Shown here: positions 25,406-34,791 of the stretch, piece after piece | Layout of the letters: every line of letters starts with the position of its first letter | Numbering within the stretch: position 1 is the first letter of the stretch | Assembly: GCF_013283645.1 (NCBI RefSeq) | Contig: NZ_JABEKV010000001.1 | Span: 1,706,246 to 1,770,245, forward strand | DNA from: Sinorhizobium psoraleae | GTDB lineage: Bacteria; Pseudomonadota; Alphaproteobacteria; Rhizobiales; Rhizobiaceae | Length of the DNA stretch: 64,000 nucleotides | Reading direction: 5' to 3' | The notes under the pieces: model-generated | The model's database searches: none | Told to the model about the DNA's origin: nothing | The model's input: the letters and a program-made list of their open reading frames with translations, nothing else | Position numbers and translations under genes: made by a program

Positions 25406-25496
25406 TGCAGCGTGTTGCGTCGCGGGGGGGCGCCGTAGCACCTTGAATTACCGCATTTTTTTGTCCCTGAATCGTCGCGATTCAAGGAACAGCGTA
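25406..25496 (+). repeat. Type M element, degenerate
   Basis: GCAGCGTGTTGCGTCGCGGGGGGGCGCCGTAGCACCTTGAATTACCGC plus GAATCGTCGCGATTC. The copy ends about 23 bp before the GFA gene and contains a run of seven G. Confidence 0.7.
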
Positions 25497-25519
25497 GCGC
25501 TTACGGACAGGAGAAGGCC

Positions 25520-25948
25520 ATGGCCGATGCGAACTCCGGCACCGCCAGGATGCTGACCGGCAGATGCCTGTGCGGGGCCGTCGAGTACCGGGTGGCGGAC
25601 CGGTTCGAATATGCGATGAACTGCCATTGCTCGAACTGCCGGCGCGCCACCGGTTCGGCCTTCAAGCCGTTCGCCGGCGTCAAGCGCGGGGAACTCGGTC
25701 TCGTACGGGGCGCGGATGCGACCTTGATCTATGGCGACGAGAGCGAGGCGCATGACGTGCATTGCGCGGCTTGCGGCTCGCTGCTCTTTTCCGTCGTGCG
25801 CGAGGGAGCCTACGCGCACGTCACGCTCGGCACGCTCGTGGATGCGCCGACGATCCGCCCTTCGGCGCATATCTTCGTCGGGTCGAAGGCGGAATGGTTC
25901 CACATCACCGACGACCTGCCGCAATACGCGGAATTCCCTGACGATTGA
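25520..25948 (+). CDS. GFA (glutathione-dependent formaldehyde-activating-like) family protein
   Basis: 142 residues. All zinc ligands of the GFA fold are visible: C16-x-C18, C35-x-C37-x2-C40 and C82-x2-C85. The GSAFKPFAGVK and AHIFVGSKAEWF blocks are typical. In the family only one member is known to act on formaldehyde-glutathione adducts; others are uncharacterised. GGAGAAGG lies before the ATG. Confidence 0.92.
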   Translation: MADANSGTARMLTGRCLCGAVEYRVADRFEYAMNCHCSNCRRATGSAFKPFAGVKRGELGLVRGADATLIYGDESEAHDVHCAACGSLLFSVVREGAYAHVTLGTLVDAPTIRPSAHIFVGSKAEWFHITDDLPQYAEFPDD

Positions 25949-25968
25949 GCCTGTCCCGCGTGACAGGC
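25949..25968. terminator. Hairpin between convergent genes
   Basis: GCCTGTC CCGCGT GACAGGC begins at the base after the GFA stop codon: a 7-bp perfect stem with a 6-base loop. There is no T run, so terminator activity is uncertain. Confidence 0.4.
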
Positions 25969-26010
25969 GTCGAGTGCGGTCCGTATTGCACGGAGCAATC
26001 CCTCCCACGA

Positions 26011-27000
26011 TCAAACCGTGACGACGATCTTGCCGAACTGTTCGTTTGACTCCAGGAAGCGGTGCGCCTCGACGATCTCGTCGAAGGGAAAGGTCCTGGC
26101 GATCACCGGCCGGAGCGAACCGGACGTCAGCCCTTCGAGGATGAAGCTCTTGGCGGCCGCGAGCCGCGCCGGGTCGCCGATGATCTCGTGCACGAGGTAA
26201 CCGCGCAGCGTCAGGCGCTTGCTCAACACGCTGAACAACGGGAAGGGGGTCGGCTCGGGGCTCAAGCCGCCATATTCGATGAGAATGCCGCCCTGTGAGA
26301 TCGCCGCCGTCAGAGGCTCGAAGGAGGGGCCGCCGACCGCGTCGAGCACCACGCGCACGCCCGCCGGACCGGCGATCTCCTTCAGCCGGGCTTCCAGATC
26401 CTCCTCGGCGGCAGCGATGACATGGGCGGCGCCGAATTCGGTGAGCGCCCGCTTCTTGGCGGACGTCCGCGTGACGGCGATCGTGGTTGCGCCGACGACG
26501 TTGGCAATCTCGATCGCGGCGAGCCCGACGCTGCTCGATGCGGCGGTAATGACGACGAAGTCTTCGCTGCGCAGCCCGGCAATATCGATCAACGCGCCAT
26601 AGGCGGTGAGATATTGCATCCAGACGGCGGCCGCCGCCTCGAAGCCAAGCGACGGCGGGTGCTTGACGACGAGCCTTGCCGGAAAGCTGGCGAGTTCGCC
26701 ATAGGCGGGCCAGCGAACCATCGACGGCGGCGGCACGATGCTGACGGCATCCCCCGGCGCGAAGCCGTCGACCCCTTCACCGAGCGCTTCGACGATGCCT
26801 GCCGCCTCAAGGCCAAGGCCGGAGGGCAGCACCGGCGTCTCGATATAGGTGCCCGAGCGCAGCAGCGCCTCGGCCCTGTTGAGCCCGAGCGCCTTGACCC
26901 GGATTTGAACCTCACCCGGACCAGGCCCCTGCACATCGACGTTTTCGATGCGCAGAACCTCGGGACCACCAAGCTCATGAAAGCGAACGACGCGGACCAT
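26011..27000 (-). CDS. Zinc-independent alcohol dehydrogenase / quinone reductase-like MDR protein
   Basis: 329 residues, medium-chain dehydrogenase fold. GroES-like part 1-120 with LGLNRAEALLRSGTY and GLEAAGIVEALGEGV, then the Rossmann part with ITAASSSVGLAAIEIANVVG. The zinc-binding cysteines and histidine of true alcohol dehydrogenases are absent, which places it with NADPH:quinone oxidoreductases. It is divergent from a LysR gene, which probably regulates it. Confidence 0.9.
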   Translation of the reverse strand: MVRVVRFHELGGPEVLRIENVDVQGPGPGEVQIRVKALGLNRAEALLRSGTYIETPVLPSGLGLEAAGIVEALGEGVDGFAPGDAVSIVPPPSMVRWPAYGELASFPARLVVKHPPSLGFEAAAAVWMQYLTAYGALIDIAGLRSEDFVVITAASSSVGLAAIEIANVVGATTIAVTRTSAKKRALTEFGAAHVIAAAEEDLEARLKEIAGPAGVRVVLDAVGGPSFEPLTAAISQGGILIEYGGLSPEPTPFPLFSVLSKRLTLRGYLVHEIIGDPARLAAAKSFILEGLTSGSLRPVIARTFPFDEIVEAHRFLESNEQFGKIVVTV

Positions 27001-27105
27001 CGACGTAACTCCAAAACAATTGAACTGAATAAGGGCTATGCCAGTCGCCTATGAGCGGGATAAATGGCTGTCGAGGCAGAACAGTAGAAACCAGGAGTTC
27101 TCAAT
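27001..27105. promoter_or_regulatory. Divergent control region, MDR gene / lysR
   Basis: 105-bp spacer. A direct repeat CTATG-N8-CTATG (27036-27053) lies in its centre and is the only repeated motif; CAGGAG precedes the lysR ATG. No clear T-N11-A palindrome. Confidence 0.3.
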
Positions 27106-28020
27106 ATGGATCGCCTTGCGAGCATGGCCGTCTTCGTCAAAGCCGTTGACCTCGGCTCGTTCGCGGCTGCTGCGACCGCGCTCGACCTGTCCGGACCGAT
27201 GGTCGGCAAGCATGTACGGTTCCTGGAAGAGCGGCTCGGCGTGCGCCTCCTGAACCGCACGACGCGGCGCCAGAGCCTGACGGATTTCGGCCGGGCCTAT
27301 TACGAGCGTTGCCGCGTGGTCCTTGCCGAAGCCGAGGCCGCGGATGCGCTCGCCGCCGATCAGCTTTCCGAGCCGCGCGGACGGCTCAGGGTCACCATGC
27401 CTGCGCTGTTCGGCCGGCGCTGTGTGGTCCCGATCCTGCTGGAGCTTGCCCGGCGACATCCGGCGCTCGAATTCGACCTTTCGTTCAGCGATCACTTCGC
27501 CGACCTCGCAGGCGACGGCTACGATCTCGCGATCCGCAGCCTTTCTGCCGGTACCGGCAATCTGGATGACAGGGCCGGGACGATCGTGCGTCGCATAGCG
27601 CGCCATCACATGGTCGTTTGCGGCTCGCCGTCCTATCTCGCGAAGCACGGCGCGCCACGGCAGATCGAGGACCTCGGCGGGCACCACGGGATCATCTACA
27701 GCCGGTCGGGCCGGGTTCGCCCATGGCTGTTTCCGCGCAGCGATCACGCCCCGGCGGAGGTGACGCCGATCAACCGCCTGCGCCTCGACGACCTCGATGC
27801 AATCGCCGACGCTGCAGTCGCCGGGATGGGGCTCGCCTGGCTCCCGGGCTGGCTCGTTCGCGAGCGCCTCCAGGCTGGCGCACTCGTGCCGCTGCTCGCC
27901 GATCAGCCGGGACTTCACTACGACAACTACGCGCTCTGGCTGCAGACACCACATCTGCCGCTGAAGGTGCGATATGCGGTGGACGCGCTGGCGGCTGCGT
28001 TGCCGAGATTCATGACGTAA
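27106..28020 (+). CDS. LysR family regulator
   Basis: 304 residues. N-terminal LysR HTH (about 1-60): MAVFVKAVDLGSFAAAATAL and LDLSGPMVGKHVRFLEERLG, then LLNRTTRRQSLTDFG. The effector domain (90-300) is of the CrgA type with SDHFADLAGDGYDLAIRSL. Members of this branch often control adjacent oxidoreductase genes; the divergent MDR gene is the likely target (inference). Confidence 0.92.
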   Translation: MDRLASMAVFVKAVDLGSFAAAATALDLSGPMVGKHVRFLEERLGVRLLNRTTRRQSLTDFGRAYYERCRVVLAEAEAADALAADQLSEPRGRLRVTMPALFGRRCVVPILLELARRHPALEFDLSFSDHFADLAGDGYDLAIRSLSAGTGNLDDRAGTIVRRIARHHMVVCGSPSYLAKHGAPRQIEDLGGHHGIIYSRSGRVRPWLFPRSDHAPAEVTPINRLRLDDLDAIADAAVAGMGLAWLPGWLVRERLQAGALVPLLADQPGLHYDNYALWLQTPHLPLKVRYAVDALAAALPRFMT

Positions 28021-28111
28021 AGGGGCGGGGCTTTACGGTAGACGAGCGCGGCCGTTGTTTCATTTCATCGGGGAAGCGTGCTCGGCTGTGATCATGATGG
28101 GCGACCCGAAC

Positions 28112-28939
28112 TCATCGTAGTGCAGACTTTGCCGGGGCGCATTGGAATGCTGCAACGGGTCGGGAAAACCCTTTGAGCCGCCGGCGCTTCGTCGCGGTAA
28201 AGGCGTCCGGGCTGCCGTGCTCGCGATAGACATTCTCCGAGACGAGGGTCTGATCCGCGGCGGCAGCCGAACACAGGCGGGCCGCGAGTTGTACGGTGGT
28301 GCCGAAGAGATCATTGCTGTCCTCGACAGGCTCTCCGCAGTCGAGGCCGATGCGGACGTGGATCGGTTCGGCGTTTCCGCTGTTGTAGCGCCGGAAATCG
28401 CGATGGATCGCCGTGGCGCAATCAACGGCGTGCTTCGTCGAAGCGAAGGATGCCATGATCCCGTCGCCGGTGTGCTTCACCTCGCGTCCGCCAAACTCGT
28501 TCAGGCACCTGCGCACGATCGAATCGTGTGCCCTGACCAGTTCGGTGGCCATGCGGTCGCCGAGGCGCGCCGTCATTTCCGTGGAACCGACTATGTCGGT
28601 GAACATGATGGCGCGATGCCCGCAGTCCTTATCGTCCTGCGGATGGCCGGCGGGCGGCTCTGGGTCCTGGATGCGACCGAGAAAAGCCTCGACCGCCGAA
28701 AGCGCGACCTCGACGATCTCGCCGGCAACATGGCCATGTGCCTCGCGATGCACGCATTGCGCGGTTTCCTTGTCCGGGGCGTCGATGAGGCAGAAAGTGG
28801 TGCCGCGCTGCTGGTCGAACCAGTAGGTGAGGAACTTTACGCCGTATTGATCCTGGATTTCGAGATCCTTGCGATGCGCCTCGGCGACATCGGCCGCCGA
28901 GTATCCCTTGAGGTCATGCCGGTCCATGAAAATGGCCAC
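28112..28939 (-). CDS. Class III cyclase with N-terminal DUF4242 domain
   Basis: 275 residues. Residues 1-90 match DUF4242 (MDRHDLKGYSAADVAEAH and the aromatic core LTYWFDQQRGTTFCLIDAP). The cyclase domain (107-270) has D115 in MFTDIVGST and D159 in HTGDGIMASF. In the transition-state motif the usual Asn is Gln (Q217 in GTTVQLAARLC), R221 is kept. This Gln variant recurs in a subgroup known from Alphaproteobacteria (from memory), so activity is not excluded. Start is GTG 28939 after a G-rich stretch; ATG 28927 is an alternative. Confidence 0.9.
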   Translation of the reverse strand: MAIFMDRHDLKGYSAADVAEAHRKDLEIQDQYGVKFLTYWFDQQRGTTFCLIDAPDKETAQCVHREAHGHVAGEIVEVALSAVEAFLGRIQDPEPPAGHPQDDKDCGHRAIMFTDIVGSTEMTARLGDRMATELVRAHDSIVRRCLNEFGGREVKHTGDGIMASFASTKHAVDCATAIHRDFRRYNSGNAEPIHVRIGLDCGEPVEDSNDLFGTTVQLAARLCSAAAADQTLVSENVYREHGSPDAFTATKRRRLKGFSRPVAAFQCAPAKSALR

Positions 28940-29125
28940 TATCGCCCCCCGCTGTTACCTCATCTCGCGCTTTGCAGTCTATGTGTGATCCGATTGTTGA
29001 GCAATCGCTAAAGTCCCGATGTCGCTCGGTCACCGCGAGGCTCGTTGCTTGCGGCTGTATAGATCCATGAAGTAGTTCAAAGTGGCCACTGTTCGGGGGC
29101 GGTCCACGGAGGCAAGGCAGGTTCT

Positions 29126-30652
29126 ATGAAGACTTCCGCGACGCAGGTGCTGATCGTCGGGGCAGGGCCGACGGGGCTGGTGCTGGCGCTGTGGCTGAAG
29201 CGGCTCGGCGTCGATCTCCGGATCATCGACAAGGCGTCCGGGCCGGGCGAGACCTCGCGCGCGATCGCGGTGCAGGCGCGCACGCTCGAATTCTATCGGC
29301 AATTGGGCATCGTCGACGATGTGCTCGCCGCCGGCATTCGTGTCGAGCGGCTTGCCGTGCGCACGCCGTCAGGCATCGCGGCGACGCTGAAGCTCGGCGA
29401 TTTCGGCGCGGGGCTCAGCCGCTACCCCTTCGCCTTCGCGCTGCCGCAAGACATTCACGAGCGCATTCTGGTCCGGCATCTCGAAAAGGCGGGCGTTGCG
29501 GTCGAGCGGCGCGCCGAACTCATGAGCTTCGAGCAGGATGCGGCGGGCGTGACGGCGACGGTGGTGAAGGACGGCGCCGGCGAGGTCATCCGGGCTGCCT
29601 ATCTATGCGGGGCGGACGGCGCGAGCAGTACGGTGCGCCACGGCCTGAAGCTCGGCTTTCCGGGCGGCACCTACGAGCAGTCCTTCTATGTCGCCGATGT
29701 CGAGGTGGAGGGTACGATCGCCCGCGACGGCCTGAATGTGTGCCTTGATACGCACGGCTTCGCGATCGTGCTGCCGGTGCGCCAGTCGGGTTCGGTGCGG
29801 CTGATCGGCATCGTGCCGGCAGAGAATGCGGCGGAGGAGAGGATCACTTTCGAGACGAGCCGTGCCGAGGTCGAGCGGATTACCGGTGTCACCGTCAAGG
29901 CGGTCAACTGGTTCTCGACCTATCGCCTGCACCATCGGGTCGCGGAGCGTTTTCGCGTGGGCCGGGTGTTTATCGCCGGCGACGCCGGCCATATCCACAG
30001 CCCCGCCGGCGGCCAGGGCATGAATACCGGGATCGGCGACGCGGTGAACCTCGGCTGGAAGCTCGCCGCCGTTGTCGGCGGTCGCGCGGACGCGCGGCTC
30101 ATCGACAGCTACGAGCCGGAGCGGATCGCCTTCGCCCGGCGGCTGGTCGCAAGCACTGACCGGGCGTTCCGGGTGTTGACCAGCCGCTCGGTGCTCGCGG
30201 GCCTCTGGCGCCGTTATCTCATGCCCCGGATGATCGCCCTGCTGGTCGCGACGCCCGCGGGCGCGCGGTTTGCGTTCCGGACCGTGTCGCAGATCGGCAT
30301 CACCTACCGCGACCGCGGCGGGGCGGGCCAATTGCGCGGCGGCGATCGGCTGCCCTACGTCGACGCGTTGTCGGGCGACAACTTCGCGCCGCTTTCGTCG
30401 CTCGACTGGCAGGTTCACGTCTATGGCGCGGCCAGCCCAGCCTTCCGCGCGGCGCTGACCAAAACGGGAATACCGGTCCACGCCTTCCCCTTCACGCCGG
30501 CCGCCGCCGAGGCGGGCTTCGGCCGCGACGCCGTTTATCTCGTGCGCCCGGACGGCCACGTGGCGATGGCCACGGCGACACAGGATCCGGCGCCGTTCCT
30601 CCGCTATATCGAGGCGTTCGCCATCTCGCCCGGTGTGCGTCCGTGCCCGTGA
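29126..30652 (+). CDS. FAD-dependent monooxygenase (PheA/TfdB family)
   Basis: 508 residues. FAD motifs: GAGPTGLVLALWLKRLG (GxGxxG), the R of QARTLEFYRQLG, and GDAGHIHSPAGGQGMNTGIG (GD motif). The C-terminal thioredoxin-like domain (about 390-500) ends with YLVRPDGHVA. Such enzymes hydroxylate phenols, resorcinols or polyketides using NAD(P)H. It stands alone, so the substrate is unknown. GGCAAGGCAGG is a poor ribosome site before ATG 29126. Confidence 0.9.
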   Translation: MKTSATQVLIVGAGPTGLVLALWLKRLGVDLRIIDKASGPGETSRAIAVQARTLEFYRQLGIVDDVLAAGIRVERLAVRTPSGIAATLKLGDFGAGLSRYPFAFALPQDIHERILVRHLEKAGVAVERRAELMSFEQDAAGVTATVVKDGAGEVIRAAYLCGADGASSTVRHGLKLGFPGGTYEQSFYVADVEVEGTIARDGLNVCLDTHGFAIVLPVRQSGSVRLIGIVPAENAAEERITFETSRAEVERITGVTVKAVNWFSTYRLHHRVAERFRVGRVFIAGDAGHIHSPAGGQGMNTGIGDAVNLGWKLAAVVGGRADARLIDSYEPERIAFARRLVASTDRAFRVLTSRSVLAGLWRRYLMPRMIALLVATPAGARFAFRTVSQIGITYRDRGGAGQLRGGDRLPYVDALSGDNFAPLSSLDWQVHVYGAASPAFRAALTKTGIPVHAFPFTPAAAEAGFGRDAVYLVRPDGHVAMATATQDPAPFLRYIEAFAISPGVRPCP

Positions 30653-30740
30653 ATGACTTTGCGGGCTGATCCAGAAGTACATCAGCGCGCCACGCATCCG
30701 ATCAGACACCGTGCCGCCAAACGTCGAATGCCGCGTCATT

Positions 30741-30774
30741 GCCCTCAAATTGGCTCCGATTTAGGGAATCATGG
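30741..30774 (+). repeat. Type M element, right half only
   Basis: CCTCAAATTGGCTCCGATTTAGGGAATCATGG: right palindrome only, about 70 bp before the methyltransferase start. Confidence 0.6.
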
Positions 30775-30845
30775 ATCGGCAGCGGGATGCTTGCGTTCGC
30801 GGAGGACGACGATTTAGTCGGCATCTTCCGGGCGGAGGAGGGCAC

Positions 30846-31520
30846 ATGAGGCGTGAAAGCCGTCGGGCCCATTGGGAGAAGGTTTATCGCGGCAAGGGCG
30901 AGGACGAGGTTAGCTGGTTCGAGGAAAATCCGGCGCCGTCGCTGGAGCTGATCGCCGTCCTCGGCGCGACGTCCGAGACCTCTATCATCGACATCGGCGG
31001 CGGGGCCTCGCGCCTTGTGGACCATCTTTGCGACAGGGGATTTCGGGCCATCACCGTCCTGGACCTGTCGGAGGGCGCGCTCGCGGCGGCGAGAAGCCGG
31101 CTTGGCGAGCGCGCCGCACGCGTCCGCTGGATCGTCGCGGACGTCACGACGTGGCGGCCGACGGCGGCCTACGAGATCTGGCACGACCGGGCGGCGTCCC
31201 ATTTCCTCACGGAGAAACATGACCGGGCCGCCTATGTCGCGCACTTGAGCGAAGGCCTGAGAGCCGGCGGCCACGCCATCATTGCGACCTTTGGCCCGGA
31301 CGGGCCGGATCGCTGCAGCGGCCTGCCGGTGATGCGCTACAGCCCGGAGAGCCTGGCCGAAACGCTCGGCAGCGCCTTCAAGCTTGTCAGCTCGCGCAGG
31401 CATGAGCACACGACCCCATGGGGATCGAGGCAATCCTTCCAGTTCAGCGTGTTCCGGCACGTGACCGAAGAGCCGTGGCGCAGAAGGGAGGCGGCTGCTC
31501 ATCGATATCCCGGCAGATGA
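30846..31520 (+). CDS. Class I SAM-dependent methyltransferase
   Basis: 224 residues. The SAM-binding glycine loop IIDIGGGASRLVDHL (motif I) is at about 47-61, with motif II-like VLDLSEGALAAAR and ADVTTW downstream. EVSWFEENPAPSLELI near the N-terminus and YSPESLAETLGSAFKL near the C-terminus are shared by a group annotated as class I methyltransferases with unknown substrate. GGAGGAGGG lies before ATG 30846; the frame upstream is rejected. Confidence 0.88.
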   Translation: MRRESRRAHWEKVYRGKGEDEVSWFEENPAPSLELIAVLGATSETSIIDIGGGASRLVDHLCDRGFRAITVLDLSEGALAAARSRLGERAARVRWIVADVTTWRPTAAYEIWHDRAASHFLTEKHDRAAYVAHLSEGLRAGGHAIIATFGPDGPDRCSGLPVMRYSPESLAETLGSAFKLVSSRRHEHTTPWGSRQSFQFSVFRHVTEEPWRRREAAAHRYPGR

Positions 31521-31896
31521 TTTCCCAACAAGGATCGACGGCAGAGAAGTCGTCGTCCTTTCAATCGGTTGTGTCAGGTTTCTTATGCCTGACCGATTGG
31601 CTGACGTAAGGTCAGGCCGATCCTTTTCGCGACAGGAACGGGGCGGCCGCGTTCATGTTCAATGCTTTTTGCCTTGCCGCCCGCGCCACGGCATTGCAAG
31701 GTCTTCGGTGGAGTGTGCCGCAATGCCTGCGGATGGATGCTCCGGGGCGTGCGGCACGACGCTGGAACGCGCGTGATTCCTTCACAAGACCGGTCGGTTC
31801 TTCAAGGACAGACGCCGCTACAGCATTTGAATTTCCGCATGGCTTCCTCAAATCGGGACCGATCCAGGGAAACGTGCAGTACCGGTGGGGGCATTG
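31521..31896. other. Spacer before phzF-like gene, holding a type M element
   Basis: 376 bp. A type M copy runs from about 31814 to 31881 (CGCTACAGCATTTGAATTTCCGCATG, right palindrome, AACGTGCAGTA). The remainder, including CAGGTTTCTTATGCCTGACC-type inverted sequence near 31575-31615, contains no gene I can support. Confidence 0.65.
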
Positions 31897-32814
31897 ATGA
31901 CACGGCGATATGCGATCTACGACGTTTTCACGCGGAAGCGTCTGGAGGGCAATCCCCTTGCCGTGGTGTTCGACGGCGATGGCTTGAGCGACGGGGCCAT
32001 GCAGGCGATCGCCCAGGAATTCAATCTTTCGGAAACGGTGTTCCTGCAGCAGCCGGGAAGTGCCGCCCATTCGGCGCGGCTGAGAATCTTCACGCCGGCG
32101 CACGAGCTGCCCTTCGCCGGGCATCCGACCGTCGGCGCGGCGGTGGCGCTGGCGGAGGCCGCGCATGGCGACTCCGGCAAGGCGCTCGACCTCATGCAGG
32201 TGCTGGAGGAGCGGGTGGGTCCGGTGCGCTCTGCCGTGCGGCTGAAGCCGGGCGAGGCGGCATTCGCGGAGTTCGACCTGCCGCGCAAGCCGAGCCGGCT
32301 CGAGGCGCGCTTCGACAAGCACGAGATCGCCGATGCGCTCAGCCTGAAGGCGACGCAGATCGGTTTCGAGAATCATGTGATCTCATTCTGGAGCGCGGGC
32401 GTGCCCTTCGTCATGGTGCCGCTGCATGATGTCGGCGCGGTGGCGGCGGTGGAATTCGACGCGCAACGCTGGGAGCAGCTTGCGCCGCTCGCCGAAGGAC
32501 GGCTCGCCGCCGCCTATCTCTACTGTCGCGGCGGCATCAACCACATGGCGCGCTTCCACGCCCGCATGTTCAAGCCGGAGATGGGCGCGGTCGAGGATCC
32601 GGCGACCGGCTCGGCCGCCGCCGCCCTTTCGGGCGCCATCCACCTTTTCGACGAACTCGTCGACGGGCACCACCCGATCCTGATCGAGCAGGGCGTGGAG
32701 ATGGGTCGCCCGTCCTTCATCCACCTGCATCTCGACATCGCCGGCGGCAAGATCGCGACCGCCCGCATCGGCGGCCATGCGGTGAAGGTCGCGAGCGGCG
32801 AACTGGCGATCTAG
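31897..32814 (+). CDS. PhzF family isomerase/epimerase
   Basis: 305 residues. The two-lobed diaminopimelate-epimerase fold of PhzF is shown by DVFTRKRLEGNPLAVVFDG, the catalytic glutamate E46 in NLSETVFL, AHELPFAGHPTVGAAV and the C-terminal EDPATGSAAAALSG. PhzF of pseudomonads isomerises DHHA in phenazine synthesis; no other phz gene is here, so this is one of the common stand-alone members with unknown substrate. ATG 31897 is preferred over a GTG four codons upstream. Confidence 0.92.
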   Translation: MTRRYAIYDVFTRKRLEGNPLAVVFDGDGLSDGAMQAIAQEFNLSETVFLQQPGSAAHSARLRIFTPAHELPFAGHPTVGAAVALAEAAHGDSGKALDLMQVLEERVGPVRSAVRLKPGEAAFAEFDLPRKPSRLEARFDKHEIADALSLKATQIGFENHVISFWSAGVPFVMVPLHDVGAVAAVEFDAQRWEQLAPLAEGRLAAAYLYCRGGINHMARFHARMFKPEMGAVEDPATGSAAAALSGAIHLFDELVDGHHPILIEQGVEMGRPSFIHLHLDIAGGKIATARIGGHAVKVASGELAI

Positions 32815-32886
32815 TCTTTGAAGCTACGCAATTCCGAACGGAAGACCGCTACACAGGCGCATGTACGGGGTGCGCGGAGGGAAGCC

Positions 32887-33696
32887 ATGGCACTGCGCAT
32901 AATTTCGCTGAACGCATGGGGCGGCCGCGTGCATGCGCCGCTGATCAAATATCTTGCCGACAGCGATGCGGATGTTCTCTGCCTGCAGGAGGTGACGCGC
33001 ACGACCGGCTCGACGGCCGACTGGCTGGTCTATCGCGACCGCGGGCTCGAACTGCCGCAGCGCGCCAACCTCTTCGATGAGATCGCCGCCGTTCTTCCCG
33101 GGCACGATGCGTTCTATTGCCCGACGGCGCGGGGCGAGCTCTTCGATGGCGCAGAGCGGGTCCTCTCCGAGTTCGGGCTCGCGACCTTCGTGCGCAAGTC
33201 GCTCGCTGTCATCGGCCAGGCGCTCGACTTCGTCCACGGCGGCTTTTCGGCCGACGGCTGGGGCGCGCATCCGCGTGCGCGAAACGCCCATTGCCTTCGG
33301 CTGATGAGCTACGGGGACGGCTTCGCCATCACCATCGCCCATATGCATGGTCTGCGCGACATTGCCGGCAAGGGGGACACGCCGGCGCGCCGGGCCCAGG
33401 CGGAGGCGCTGGTCGGCCTGGTGGAGCGGGTGAGGCGCGACAACGAACGGCTGGTCGTCTGCGGCGACTTCAACGTCCTGCCGGGAAGCGAGACTTTCGA
33501 GGTGCTGGGGAAGCTCGGGCTTACCGATCTCGTGACGTCACGCGGCTTCACGGATACGCGCACCTCCTATTATGAAAAGGAAAACCGCTTCGCCGATTAC
33601 CTGCTGGTGACGCCGCAGGTGAAGGTCAACCGTTTCGACGTGGTCGAAGAGCCGGAAGTCTCCGACCACCGGGCACTGTTCGTCGAGGTTGGTTAG
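32887..33696 (+). CDS. EEP family protein (endonuclease/phosphatase fold)
   Basis: 269 residues. EEP landmarks: LRIISLNAWGG (metal Asn), CLQEVTR (catalytic Glu), GDFNVLPGS (metal Asp/Asn), and the C-terminal VSDHRALFVEV with catalytic His. No signal peptide. A GGAGGG site precedes ATG 32887. It is the second EEP protein in the window; the two share the fold but not overall sequence and lengths differ (368 and 269). Confidence 0.9.
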   Translation: MALRIISLNAWGGRVHAPLIKYLADSDADVLCLQEVTRTTGSTADWLVYRDRGLELPQRANLFDEIAAVLPGHDAFYCPTARGELFDGAERVLSEFGLATFVRKSLAVIGQALDFVHGGFSADGWGAHPRARNAHCLRLMSYGDGFAITIAHMHGLRDIAGKGDTPARRAQAEALVGLVERVRRDNERLVVCGDFNVLPGSETFEVLGKLGLTDLVTSRGFTDTRTSYYEKENRFADYLLVTPQVKVNRFDVVEEPEVSDHRALFVEVG

Positions 33697-33800
33697 GCGA
33701 GCGGCGGGCGACAGCGCCGTGCGTCTTTCCGGGCGCGCACGGTACAAGACAGCAACACTGCGCCTCGTTGGTAGCGGTACGGGAAAGTTTTGCTTCGTTC

Positions 33801-33993
33801 CTCATTCCTGTGCTTGTCACGGGAATCCAGCAGCGCCGCGTCTGCGGCGCGGGAGACACCTCGAGGGCGCGAATGATCGCGGGTAACCCACGGGACGCCG
33901 GACCACGTCTCGTCCGTCTCGAATACTGGAGGCCACTTCATTCACGGCGCGGACGCGCCGTGGCTGGATTCCTGTGACAAGCACAGGAATGAG
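33801..33993. repeat. Type R element, complete
   Basis: Both terminal palindromes: CTCATTCCTGTGCTTGTCACGG on the left, GATTCCTGTGACAAGCACAGG on the right. It fills most of the 364-bp gap 33697-34060, followed by a type M fragment at 34011-34065 (GCGCGCAAAAGTTGATGCAACACTTTGAAGTGCTGCATGG). Confidence 0.85.
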
Positions 33994-34060
33994 GTGGGTG
34001 GGGTGGCCGCGCGCGCAAAAGTTGATGCAACACTTTGAAGTGCTGCATGGTTTTCAATCC

Positions 34061-34465
34061 TTAAGCCGACCGGATCTCCACCGGAACGCCCTTTTTGAGC
34101 GTGTTGGCAACCATGCAGATAGCCTTGGCGCGATCGATGATCGCCTGCGGATCGGACCCGTCGAGCGTTTCGCAGCTGACCGACATGGCCGCGGCCGTTG
34201 TCAGCAGCGGCTCGCCTTCGAGCTCGACCGTAACGCTGACGGCGATCTTGCCGAGGGCGGAGCCCATCTGGTGCGCGGCATAACGCAGATCGTTGCAGAA
34301 GCAGCCGCCAAGCGCCAGCGCCAGCAGCTGCGCGCCGTTGAAGCCGAGCCCGCGTCCGCCCGCCTTGCCCTCCGGCCGGTCGATGACGACCGTATGGCTC
34401 CCGGCCCAGCCGATCGCCGCCTCCGTGCCTTCGACATTTCGCAGTTCAACCGTCATGGACGCCAT
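34061..34465 (-). CDS. OsmC family protein
   Basis: 134 residues. OsmC/Ohr fold with two conserved cysteines: ALGGCFCNDLRYAA (about residue 56) and SVSCETLDG (about 100). The family reduces organic hydroperoxides through this cysteine pair. AGGAGGAAAGACG precedes the ATG at 34465; a second ATG lies at 34456. The stop codon TAA at its end lies just inside the edge of a type M remnant. Confidence 0.9.
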   Translation of the reverse strand: MASMTVELRNVEGTEAAIGWAGSHTVVIDRPEGKAGGRGLGFNGAQLLALALGGCFCNDLRYAAHQMGSALGKIAVSVTVELEGEPLLTTAAAMSVSCETLDGSDPQAIIDRAKAICMVANTLKKGVPVEIRSA

Positions 34466-34715
34466 CGTCTTTCCTCCTGTCGAGAGGTGGAGTTTAGAGC
34501 GGGACGGAGCCAAGCGTGAGCGGTTTTGCGCAATCTCGGCGCCGCTCAACGAGGGAAAAGAGGCAGACGGCATCGTCCACGCCACCCGCATCACCGGCTT
34601 CCCCGCCATGCGATGAGCCTTTGAAAAATTTCCCGAAAATTTTGCAAAGGGTGCTGGACAAGCCGGACGAAGGCCATTATACGCCCCTCCAGACCGCAGC
34701 GACGCGGTTCTGGAC

Positions 34716-34791
<76 letters not shown>

